From JBJXHB01 sp046160725 (GTDB lineage: Bacteria; Pseudomonadota; Gammaproteobacteria; Burkholderiales; Burkholderiaceae_C): DNA of 13,416 nt. Of this stretch, positions 5,215 to 12,176 are shown piece after piece. The translations under genes and the position numbers were made by a program. The stretch spans positions 1-13,416 of the forward strand of contig JBJXHB010000296.1 in assembly GCA_046160725.1 (NCBI GenBank), given 5' to 3'. A model generated the notes under the pieces. The model saw nothing but the letters and a program-made list of their open reading frames with translations, did no database searches and was not told the DNA's origin. How positions within the stretch are numbered: the stretch's first letter is position 1; each line of letters begins with the position of its first letter.

Positions 5215-7404
5215 TCATGTGGACAGCTTCATCAGGCAGGCCTGCAGTTGGTTCGTGAAGGCCTTGTGGCCCCACACGCCCAGCGGGTCGGACTTCGCCC
5301 TGTAGTAGTTGATCAGCATACGCAGCGCGTCGTTGACCGCTTGGGGTGAGTCCGCCGCGCGCAGCCGGTCGTCGACCTGGTCCAGCAGCAGGCCCGAGAC
5401 ACCCTTGGGGTCGGTGCGCACCATCTTCGGATAGATCACGTCGCGCAGCACCGCCTTGGCATGGGCGCGCGCCAGCAGGGCGTCGTTGACACCCAGGCTG
5501 ATCTCCAGCACGTCGCTGTCGTCGTCGGCGCCACACTGGCGCGCGGCCTGCAGCAGGCCGTCGAGCTTGCCGCTGCGGTTGAGCTCGCGCGCGACGAAGC
5601 CCTGGCGGTCGGTGTTGCCCTTGCTCATCTGCTCCAGCGTCGCCAGCGCCGCGGCCACCTCGGCGTCCTGTGGCCAGGTCCTGGCCGGCTGGCTGGCCAG
5701 CGCCTGCACGCGCTGGGTCAGCTGCGCCACGATGGCCGTCACCTCGTCGCGGAACTTCAGCGCCCCAGCCGCACCGTCGAAACCGTCAAGCGCCATGGCC
5801 GCCAGGTCGGCGCGCGGGATGCAGATCAGCATCTGCTCGACGCTGTCGAACTCGCGCGCCTGCGGCTGCTGGCGCTTCTGGATCTGGGCCGTGGTGGCCT
5901 CGTCGGCCAGGTCCTGCAGCTTGAGCTTGTCCGGCAGGTCCATGTCGAAGTTGACCGTGCCGCTGAGGAAGCCGGTGAAGTCCTTGTGCTCGCCCTTGCC
6001 GCCCTTCTTGGGCGGCGGCATGTCGAAGCTCAGCGGCAGCATCACCACATCCTCCGGATGATCGGCCAGGCCCCGGTACTGCCCATAGGTGGCGGCGCTG
6101 TGCTCGGCACCAGTCAGGTAGTCGGCGATGCAGTCCTTGTGCGGCACCGCGTCGCCGGTCAGGGCGGCCTTCGACTCGTCGCTCTCGAAGACGAAGGTCA
6201 TGCCACGGCTGTCGGGCACCGGGTCCACCTCGCGCTCGGCGCCGGTGCTGTCCGGGGTGGGCGCGTTGTTCAGCACGCCGCCGTCCTGGAAGCGCGCGGT
6301 GATGCCCGACGACAGCGGTATGTCCACCGGCTTGAACACCGGCGGCAGCGCCGCCGAGGCCTGCACCGCCAGCGCCACCTCCATGTCGGGCTCGGTGTCC
6401 GCGTTGAACATCATGGTCTGCGGCTGGCCCTTGGTCATCTTGCCGGTCTTGGGGTCGACCTGGCCCATGAACGAGACCGACACCGACACCTCCTTGATGG
6501 CCGGGATCACCTTGGACAGCACGCGCAGGTCGCCGAAGGTCGGGCCGTGCTGGCCGTCGGCGATCTTCTTGGCGATGGCCAGCACGCCGGCGTCGGGCTT
6601 GCGGTTGGCCGCCGTCTCGGCCTGGATGTATTCGATGATGCGCTTGCCCATGCTGCCGCACATCTTGGCGCGCACCAGGCCCTCCAGGCCGTCGCCGTCC
6701 AGGCCGCCGCCGAAGATGACCTCGGCCATGTTCTTGCCCTCCTTGATCGTCGACGCGATCTTGGGGTCGTTGGCGATGGCCGCGAACTCGTCGGCCGTGG
6801 CCCCGGCCGCGACCATGGCCGCGGTCATCGAGCCCACGGACGCGCCGGTGATCAGCTTGACGTCCTTCATCACACCAGAGCGCTCCAGGGCCCGCACCGC
6901 ACCCGGCATGGCCGCGCCCTTGCCGCCACCGCCGGACAGCGTCAGCACCTCCACCTGCGGCGGCGGGGCGACCAGCGTGACCTTGCCGTTGGCGCCGCGC
7001 GCCACCGTCATCTTCTTGCCGTTGGCACCCTTGACCGGCTCGGACGGCGCCACCGGCTTGACCGGTGCGATGACGGCGTTGGACCGCGGCCGGCCGGGGG
7101 CGTCCAGCGGCGCCACCGGCTTGGGCGGCGGTGGTACCGCATCGACCGCCGGCGCCACCTTCACCGGCCTGCGTGGCGGCGGTTTCGGCGGGGTGACCGC
7201 CGTGGCGATCGCGGCCACGGGCGGTGTCGTCGGCGGTGTTTTGGGCGGTGTTTTGGGCGGCGTCGCGGGCGGTGTCGTTGGGCCCGCTTTCGGGGGCGCC
7301 ACCGCAGCGGCCGCTGCGGCCGGCGCACCACGGCCGGCGCCCGCCGGGACTTGCACGCCCAGCACCTGCGCCAACCAGCGGTCCTGGTCGTTGGCTGCGG
7401 TCAC
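5215..7404 (-). CDS. ExoU-like patatin-domain phospholipase, putative type III effector
   Basis: This 729-residue protein has a patatin-like phospholipase A2 domain at about 150-400. The oxyanion-hole motif GGGGKG is at 158-163, the nucleophile Ser189 in GASVG (187-191), and the catalytic Asp374 in DGG (374-376) followed by VLNNAP. This Ser-Asp dyad is that of ExoU (Ser142, Asp344; 687 residues). There is no Sec signal peptide. Residues 30-125 are a Pro/Ala/Lys-rich disordered region with five TPPx repeats (44-62), as expected of a secretion and chaperone-binding leader. Residues about 490-729 are largely helical and could correspond to the C-terminal membrane-targeting region of ExoU; that is inference. 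A CesT-type chaperone gene follows immediately. The start is GTG 7404 with no clear Shine-Dalgarno sequence; the frame is closed by TAA about 54 bases upstream and has no ATG between. If delivered, it would act on host membranes. A non-secreted patatin lipase is the main alternative. Confidence 0.82.
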   Translation of the reverse strand: MTAANDQDRWLAQVLGVQVPAGAGRGAPAAAAAAVAPPKAGPTTPPATPPKTPPKTPPTTPPVAAIATAVTPPKPPPRRPVKVAPAVDAVPPPPKPVAPLDAPGRPRSNAVIAPVKPVAPSEPVKGANGKKMTVARGANGKVTLVAPPPQVEVLTLSGGGGKGAAMPGAVRALERSGVMKDVKLITGASVGSMTAAMVAAGATADEFAAIANDPKIASTIKEGKNMAEVIFGGGLDGDGLEGLVRAKMCGSMGKRIIEYIQAETAANRKPDAGVLAIAKKIADGQHGPTFGDLRVLSKVIPAIKEVSVSVSFMGQVDPKTGKMTKGQPQTMMFNADTEPDMEVALAVQASAALPPVFKPVDIPLSSGITARFQDGGVLNNAPTPDSTGAEREVDPVPDSRGMTFVFESDESKAALTGDAVPHKDCIADYLTGAEHSAATYGQYRGLADHPEDVVMLPLSFDMPPPKKGGKGEHKDFTGFLSGTVNFDMDLPDKLKLQDLADEATTAQIQKRQQPQAREFDSVEQMLICIPRADLAAMALDGFDGAAGALKFRDEVTAIVAQLTQRVQALASQPARTWPQDAEVAAALATLEQMSKGNTDRQGFVARELNRSGKLDGLLQAARQCGADDDSDVLEISLGVNDALLARAHAKAVLRDVIYPKMVRTDPKGVSGLLLDQVDDRLRAADSPQAVNDALRMLINYYRAKSDPLGVWGHKAFTNQLQACLMKLST
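7220..7279. repeat. Five 12-bp tandem units encoding TPPx repeats in the effector
   Basis: Five consecutive 12-base units of the form GGCGGTGTTTTG on the + strand run through this interval. Units two and three (7232-7243, 7244-7255) are identical and the others differ at a few bases. Read on the - strand each adds Thr-Pro-Pro plus one variable residue (Ala, Lys, Lys, Thr, Val). The in-frame unit length means copy-number change would alter linker length without breaking the gene. Confidence 0.85.
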
Positions 7405-7471
7405 GGGGCTGCGCTCATGGCCGCAACTATAGGCAGCCTTTGCGATTCCCCTGCACCGTTAGCATGCGCTG

Positions 7472-7978
7472 ATGAAACCCAACCCGCCAACCGATACCCC
7501 AGCGCCAGAAGCCGCTGCCGAGCCCATCCACGAAGCCCGCACCTGGCGCGACAACGGCTGGACGGCGCAGGTCATCAAGAACGAGGACGACGACGGCTGG
7601 GCGGTGTCGATGACGCCCGACGGCCAGGCCGAGCCGGCGCTGGTCGGCCCCTGGACCATGGGCCGCGACAAGAAAAACCCCAAGCCGCTGGACACCAACG
7701 CCTTCAACACCCTGGTCAAGACCGCCCACGAGGTGGTGCGGCGCCACGAGCAGCATTTGCAGGCCTTGCTGCACAAGCGGGTGGACATCTATGTGGACGG
7801 CGTGTCCTATGCCGTCAAGCTGGACATCGTGCCCGACGCGGACGACCCCTATGCGCTGCTGAGCGCGCACGACGACGGCCAGCGGATGCTGGCGCAGGTC
7901 AAGGTGGCGGCCGGCTTCAAGCTCAACGCCGACAGCGCCCAGCGCTGGGTGGAGGGCGGCTTCGAGCGGCCGCGATGA
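7472..7978 (+). CDS. Conserved-looking hypothetical protein, cytoplasmic
   Basis: The 168-residue protein has no signal peptide or membrane segment. A Pro/Ala/Glu-rich tail (1-20) precedes a compact region with TWRDNGWTAQVIKNEDDDGW, LVGPWTMGRDKKNPKPLD, a helical segment NAFNTLVKTAHEVVRRHEQH, and a final strand-rich part with DIYVDGVSYAVKLDIVPD. I do not recognise a named domain; it gives the impression of a conserved betaproteobacterial hypothetical family. The start ATG 7472 has no clear ribosome binding site. It is divergent from the effector gene, sharing a 67-base spacer, and its TGA overlaps the ATG of the MFS gene (ATGA at 7975-7978), so the two are very probably one translation-coupled unit. 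No function can be assigned. Confidence 0.75.
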   Translation: MKPNPPTDTPAPEAAAEPIHEARTWRDNGWTAQVIKNEDDDGWAVSMTPDGQAEPALVGPWTMGRDKKNPKPLDTNAFNTLVKTAHEVVRRHEQHLQALLHKRVDIYVDGVSYAVKLDIVPDADDPYALLSAHDDGQRMLAQVKVAAGFKLNADSAQRWVEGGFERPR

Positions 7979-9213
7979 GCCACCCCATGACCCCCGCTCC
8001 TGCCCTCGCCCGCCCCTGGCTGCTGGTGCTGCTGGCCGCCGCCGGCATCTTTGCCGTGACCATGGGCGCCCGCATGTCGATGGGCCTGTTCGTCGGCGAC
8101 ATCAACTCGGCCACCGGCCTGGGCCTGGCCAGCGTCAGCCTGGCCTTCGCCTTCGGGCAGCTGTGGTGGGGCCTGACACAGCCGCTGGCCGGCATCGTGG
8201 CCGACCGCTGGGGCGCGGGCCGGGTACTGGTGGTGGGCATAGTGCTGGTGGCGCTGGGCACCGCGCTCATCCCGCTGATGCGCAGCACGGCCGGGCTGGT
8301 CCTGGCCATCGGCGTGCTGTCGGCCGGCGGTGCGGGCCTGGCCGGGCCGGCGGTGCTGATGGCCGCCACCAACCGGCTGGTCGACGCCAGCCGGCGCGGC
8401 CTGGCCACCGGCGTGGTCAATGCCGGCGGCTCGTTCGGCCAGTTCCTGTTCGCGCCCACGCTGGCCGCCATCGGCACCGCCCAGGGCTGGATGGCGGCCA
8501 TCTATTTCACAGCCGCGGTGTCGCTGCTGGCCCTGCCGGCGGCCTGGGTGCTGCGTGGCGCGCCGCCGCAGACGGCCGCCCCGGGAGAGGCCGCACGCCT
8601 GGGCACCGGCGCGGCCATCCGGCAGGCCCTGGCCGACCCGAGCTACCGCTACCTGGGCATCGGCTTCCTGGTCTGCGGCTTCCACGTCGCCTTCCTGGGC
8701 ACCCACCTGCCCGGGGTGATCGCATCCTGCGGCCTGCCCCCCCAGGTGGCGGGCTGGGCGATCGCGCTGATCGGGCTGTTCAACATCGTCGGCAGCCTGG
8801 CCATGGGCTGGGCCGTGGGCAGCGGGCGCTGGCGACTCAAGTCGATGCTGTCGCTGGTCTATGCCACGCGGGCCGTGGCGGTGCTGCTGTTCGTGCTGGC
8901 GCCCAAGACGACGACGGTGATGCTGGTGTTTGCCGCCGTGATGGGCGTGACCTTCCTGTCCACGGTGCCGCCCACGGCCACGCTGGTGGCTCGCTTCTTC
9001 GGCCCGACCCACATGGCAACGCTGTTCGGCATCGTCATGCTGACGCACCAGCTGGGCGGCTTTCTGGGCGCCTGGATGGGTGGCTGGGCCTATGCCCGCA
9101 GCGGCCACTACGACTGGGTCTGGTATGCCGACATCGTGCTGGCCGTCGGCGCGGCCCTGGTCCACCTGCCGATCCGCGAGCCGCGGCCGGCGGCGGCCGT
9201 AAGGCCGGCGTAG
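7975..9213 (+). CDS. MFS transporter, about 12 membrane segments
   Basis: The 412-residue protein has the length and alternating hydrophobic pattern of a 12-helix major facilitator. The first half has the helix 2-3 loop signature GIVADRWGAGRVL, related to the G-x-L-a-D-r-x-G-r-r MFS motif. Between the halves is a polar stretch (residues about 198-220, PPQTAAPGEAARLGTG). The second half includes GWAVGSGRWRLKS as the equivalent loop and a conserved-looking TFLSTVPPTATLVARFFGPTHMATLFG. Its overall look fits bacterial MFS carriers of the monocarboxylate/oxalate-antiporter-like type, but the substrate is not readable. The start ATG 7975 overlaps the upstream stop codon. It is in the inner membrane and driven by an ion gradient if it behaves like its family. 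Confidence 0.88.
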   Translation: MSHPMTPAPALARPWLLVLLAAAGIFAVTMGARMSMGLFVGDINSATGLGLASVSLAFAFGQLWWGLTQPLAGIVADRWGAGRVLVVGIVLVALGTALIPLMRSTAGLVLAIGVLSAGGAGLAGPAVLMAATNRLVDASRRGLATGVVNAGGSFGQFLFAPTLAAIGTAQGWMAAIYFTAAVSLLALPAAWVLRGAPPQTAAPGEAARLGTGAAIRQALADPSYRYLGIGFLVCGFHVAFLGTHLPGVIASCGLPPQVAGWAIALIGLFNIVGSLAMGWAVGSGRWRLKSMLSLVYATRAVAVLLFVLAPKTTTVMLVFAAVMGVTFLSTVPPTATLVARFFGPTHMATLFGIVMLTHQLGGFLGAWMGGWAYARSGHYDWVWYADIVLAVGAALVHLPIREPRPAAAVRPA

Positions 9214-9219
9214 CGGGCC

Positions 9220-9238
9220 CGCGGCCGGCCCGGCCGCG
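9220..9238. terminator. GC-rich hairpin after the MFS gene
   Basis: CGCGGCCG and CGGCCGCG form an 8-bp stem around GCC, seven bases after the MFS stop codon. It is strong but has no T run after it, so intrinsic termination is uncertain. It lies 98 bases before the H-NOX start and may mark the boundary between the two transcription units. Confidence 0.35.
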
Positions 9239-9335
9239 AAATGCCGCCCGCCGGCCATGCTGTTCCGGCTTTCCGCGCTGGCGTGGGCTGGCCACACTGC
9301 AGGACCACCGCCTGTGCCGCGGTCAGGAGCCTGCC

Positions 9336-9893
9336 ATGCTGGGAATGGTCTTCACCGAGTTCATCGAGATGATGGAGGATCGCTTTCCGCCACAGGTGGC
9401 CGAGCAGGTGATCGCCGCCGCGCCCGGCGGCCGCGACGGTGCCTACACCGCCGTCGGCTACTACCCGCATGACGAGCTGGTGGCCATGGTGGTGGAGCTC
9501 TCGCGCCTGAGCGGCGTCGCGGTGCCGGACCTGGTGCGCGCCTTCGGCCGGCACCTGCTCGGGCGGTTCACGCAGCTGTATCCGCCGATGTTCCAGCGCC
9601 ACCGCAACGTCTTCGACTTCCTGGCCTCGATCGATGGCGAGATCCACGTCGAGGTGCGCAAGCTGTATCCGCAGGCCATGCTGCCGCGCTTCGACGTCCT
9701 GGCGCGCGACGACGGCGCGATGACGCTGCGCTACCGGTCACCCCGCGGCATGGACTCGCTCGCGCTGGGGCTGATGGAGGGTGTCACGGACTTCTACCGC
9801 GAGCCCTGCCGCATCGAGACACGCCCGGCACCGGAGGGCGGCACGCTGTTCGAACTGACGCGCGTGCCGGTCGACCAGGCCGTCGCTGCCTGA
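9336..9893 (+). CDS. H-NOX (HNOB) haem-based nitric oxide sensor
   Basis: The 185-residue protein is a stand-alone H-NOX domain, the usual length for bacterial members. It opens with MLGMVFTEFIEMMED. The proximal haem ligand is His104 in IHVEVRKLYPQA, and the haem propionates are expected to bind the Y-x-S-x-R motif, Tyr133/Ser135/Arg137 in YRSPR. The helix around residues 140-152 has no Tyr at the place where O2-binding members carry a distal Tyr, so this should bind NO and exclude O2. There is only one Cys (158), so the four-Cys zinc site of some H-NOX proteins is absent. Start ATG 9336 is well placed after AGGAG (9325-9329). A c-di-GMP enzyme gene starts 5 bases after its stop, so the pair is an operon, as known in Legionella and Shewanella, where NO-bound H-NOX alters the partner's activity. 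Confidence 0.93.
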   Translation: MLGMVFTEFIEMMEDRFPPQVAEQVIAAAPGGRDGAYTAVGYYPHDELVAMVVELSRLSGVAVPDLVRAFGRHLLGRFTQLYPPMFQRHRNVFDFLASIDGEIHVEVRKLYPQAMLPRFDVLARDDGAMTLRYRSPRGMDSLALGLMEGVTDFYREPCRIETRPAPEGGTLFELTRVPVDQAVAA

Positions 9894-9898
9894 GCATC

Positions 9899-12160
9899 GT
9901 GTCCGAAGGATCGCCGATAGGCTTCGACGCGGGCGGACGGCCCGGGTTCGCCGACTCCATGCCGATGTCCATGCCGATGCCGCTGGACGGCACCGACGGG
10001 TCCGACCTGCTGGCTCGGCGTGTCCGCCGCGAGCGCACGGCGCGCAAGGCGGCCGAGAGACTGCTGGAGGACAAGAGCCGCGAGGTGTTCACGGCGCTGC
10101 AGAGCGTCCGCGAGTCCGAGCACCGGCTCCAGCTGGCCCTGTGGGCCAGCGGCGAGGGCATCTGGGAGTGGATGGCCGAGGGCCGCCGCCTGCGCCTGGA
10201 CCGGCTCGACCTGGGCGGCCGGCCCGTGCAGTGGCACGACCGCCCGATGGACGAGGTCATGGAGGACGTCCATGCCGACGATCGGCAGGCGCTGCGGCTG
10301 GGTTGGGAGCTGCATCGCAACGGCTCGCGCCCCGAAATCGACATCGCCTTCCGCCTGCACCACGACGGCGCGTTTCGCTGGGTGCGCATCCGCGGCCGCG
10401 CGCTCAAGCGCAACGACGCCGGCGACATCGAGCGCGTGATCGGCACCATCAAGGACATCACCACCCAGCGCGAGGCCGAGGAGTCGCTGCGCCTGATGGC
10501 CCATGCCTTTGCCAGCATGCGCGACGGCCTGGTCGTGGTCGACCCGCATTGGCGCGTGATCGAGGCCAATGACGCCATGTGCGCCCTGCTCGCGGTCAAT
10601 GCCGAGCAGTTGCTGGGCCAGTCGCTGCAGCGCCACATCGACCTGGGTGACCTGATCCTGGACCGCCTGCTGGGCCAGGACACCTGGCGCACCGAGCGCG
10701 TGCTCCAGCTGAAGGACCGGCGCGTCCCGGTGGAGGTGACGGCCACCGCCGTGCTGGCCGAGGCCGGCGCGCCGGCCAGCTTCATCATTGCCGTGCGCGA
10801 CATCAGCGCGCGCCGCAGCGCGCTGGCGCGTCTGGAGCGCATGGCCACCGTGGACGGCATCACCGGCCTGCCCAACCGCGCCGCGCTGGAGGACCAGCTG
10901 CAGCGTCGCCTGGACCGCCACGGCGAGCCGGTGGACCTTGGGCTGCTGTTCATTGGCCTGGACGGCTTCAAGGTCGTCAACGACTCCTTCGGCCACGATA
11001 CCGGCGATGCCCTGATCAAGAAGGTTGGCGAGCTGCTGGCCCAGGCCATGCCGCCACCGGCGCTGGTCGGCCGCTGGGGCGGCGACAAGTTCACCGTGCT
11101 GCTGCCCGACGGCAGCGGCGAGCCGCAGGTCCGTGCCGCCGCCCAGGCGGTGCAGGACCTGCTGCGCAAGCCGCTGCGGCTGGGCCAGCACGAGGCGGCC
11201 ATCGGCGCCACCATGGGCGCGGTGCTGGCGCCACGCGACGGCAGCGTGCCGGCCACGCTGCTGCGCCGCGCCGAGACCGCGCTGTACGGCGCCAAGGAGC
11301 AGTGCCGCGGCCAGCTGATGTTCTACGACCTGGGCCTGGAGGGCGACGCCCAGCGCCGCCTGCGCATGCTCAGCCTGCTGCGCACCGACGCCGACCGCAA
11401 TGGCTTCCGGTTCGCCGCGCAGTCCAAGGTCGACGCGCAGGGCCGCGTGGTGGGCGCCGAGCTGCTGATGCGCTGGGCCACCGACACCTTCGGCGCGGTG
11501 TCGCCGGCGGAGTTCATCCCGCTGGCCGAGCAGGTCGGGCTGATCCACCAGCTGGGCCGGCTGGCGATGCACGCCGCCGCCCGTACCGTGTCCAAGGCGC
11601 GCGAGCGCGGCCACGACATCCACCTCGCGGTCAACCTGTCGCCCAAGCAGCTGCAGCAGAGCGACATCGAGGAGACGCTGCTGGCGGCCTGCCGCCAGCA
11701 CGGCGTGTCGCCGCGGCACCTGGAGCTGGAGGTGACGGAGTCCGCCTTCGTGCACGGCATGGCGGCCGTGCAGCCGCTGCTGCATCGCCTGCGGGCGGCC
11801 GGGTTCCAGCTCGCGCTGGACGACTTCGGCACCGGCTACTCGTCGCTGGGCTACCTGCAGAACCTGCCCTTCGACAAGGTCAAGATCGACCGCAGCTTCG
11901 TGCTCGGGCTGGACCGGGACGCGCGCGGCCGGCCGTTGCTGGAGGCCATCGTCGGCCTGTGCCGCGCACTCGGCATGACCACCGTGGCCGAGGGCGTGGA
12001 GACGCAGGCGCAGTTCGAGACCCTGCGCGCGATGGGCGTGCAGGAGTTCCAGGGCTACCTGTTCGCCAAGCCGGTCTACGTGCTGGACTGGCTGGAGGCG
12101 CTGGGCCCGGCGCCGGTGGAGGCGGCCGCGTCACCGCCGATCAGCCTGCGCACGCTGTAA
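9899..12160 (+). CDS. PAS-PAS-GGDEF(degenerate)-EAL c-di-GMP phosphodiesterase, H-NOX partner
   Basis: The 753-residue cytoplasmic protein has, in order, a helical N-terminus (36-76), a PAS domain with PAC end (about 77-190), a second PAS (about 196-303), a GGDEF domain (about 312-476) and an EAL domain (about 490-735). The GGDEF signature reads GGDKF (394-398); Lys replaces the catalytic Glu, so cyclase activity is unlikely and GTP-dependent regulation is possible. The EAL signature is ELL with Glu521 kept. The other phosphodiesterase residues are in place: Asn579, Glu611, Asp641-Asp642 in DDFGTGYSS, Lys662, and Glu698 in AEGVET. It should therefore degrade c-di-GMP to pGpG. No membrane segment is seen. 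The start is GTG 9899, five bases after the H-NOX stop and with no strong ribosome site, which points to coupling; ATG 9959 is an alternative. The partner H-NOX probably controls it by direct contact. Confidence 0.92.
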   Translation: MSEGSPIGFDAGGRPGFADSMPMSMPMPLDGTDGSDLLARRVRRERTARKAAERLLEDKSREVFTALQSVRESEHRLQLALWASGEGIWEWMAEGRRLRLDRLDLGGRPVQWHDRPMDEVMEDVHADDRQALRLGWELHRNGSRPEIDIAFRLHHDGAFRWVRIRGRALKRNDAGDIERVIGTIKDITTQREAEESLRLMAHAFASMRDGLVVVDPHWRVIEANDAMCALLAVNAEQLLGQSLQRHIDLGDLILDRLLGQDTWRTERVLQLKDRRVPVEVTATAVLAEAGAPASFIIAVRDISARRSALARLERMATVDGITGLPNRAALEDQLQRRLDRHGEPVDLGLLFIGLDGFKVVNDSFGHDTGDALIKKVGELLAQAMPPPALVGRWGGDKFTVLLPDGSGEPQVRAAAQAVQDLLRKPLRLGQHEAAIGATMGAVLAPRDGSVPATLLRRAETALYGAKEQCRGQLMFYDLGLEGDAQRRLRMLSLLRTDADRNGFRFAAQSKVDAQGRVVGAELLMRWATDTFGAVSPAEFIPLAEQVGLIHQLGRLAMHAAARTVSKARERGHDIHLAVNLSPKQLQQSDIEETLLAACRQHGVSPRHLELEVTESAFVHGMAAVQPLLHRLRAAGFQLALDDFGTGYSSLGYLQNLPFDKVKIDRSFVLGLDRDARGRPLLEAIVGLCRALGMTTVAEGVETQAQFETLRAMGVQEFQGYLFAKPVYVLDWLEALGPAPVEAAASPPISLRTL
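9956..9979. repeat. 12-bp perfect tandem duplication encoding SMPM-SMPM
   Basis: TCCATGCCGATG is repeated exactly twice in tandem, in frame, near the start of the GGDEF-EAL gene. It supplies four Met codons in a row of eight residues. It lies in a low-complexity leader outside any domain, so a slippage origin is likely. Confidence 0.85.
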
Positions 12161-12173
12161 CGCGGCGCCGCGT
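12160..12173. terminator. 14-bp perfect palindrome between convergent genes
   Basis: ACGCGGCGCCGCGT is a perfect palindrome beginning at the last base of the GGDEF-EAL stop and ending four bases before the stop of the convergent substrate-binding protein gene. The spacer is only 16 bases. With a four-base loop a 5-bp stem is possible in either direction, without a T run. It may slow polymerase from both sides, but evidence is thin. Confidence 0.25.
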
Positions 12174-12176
12174 CGG

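Noticed and set aside
7405..7471. Possible type III regulator boxes (PIP box, hrp box) upstream of the effector
   Set aside because: I looked for TTCGC-N15-TTCGC and GGAACC-N16-CCAC patterns in the short spacer and found no acceptable match on either strand.
5461..9213. A 1250-codon open frame on the + strand running across the effector gene into the MFS gene
   Set aside because: The first 838 codons lie mostly antisense to the patatin gene and read as low-complexity Arg/His/Gly/Ala text typical of the mirror frame of a GC-rich gene. Only the part from ATG 7975 onward is a real protein (MFS).
9794..11785. Long - strand open frame opposite the GGDEF-EAL gene
   Set aside because: It is His/Gln/Ala/Gly-rich mirror sequence without domains, while the + strand frame carries unmistakable GGDEF and EAL motifs.
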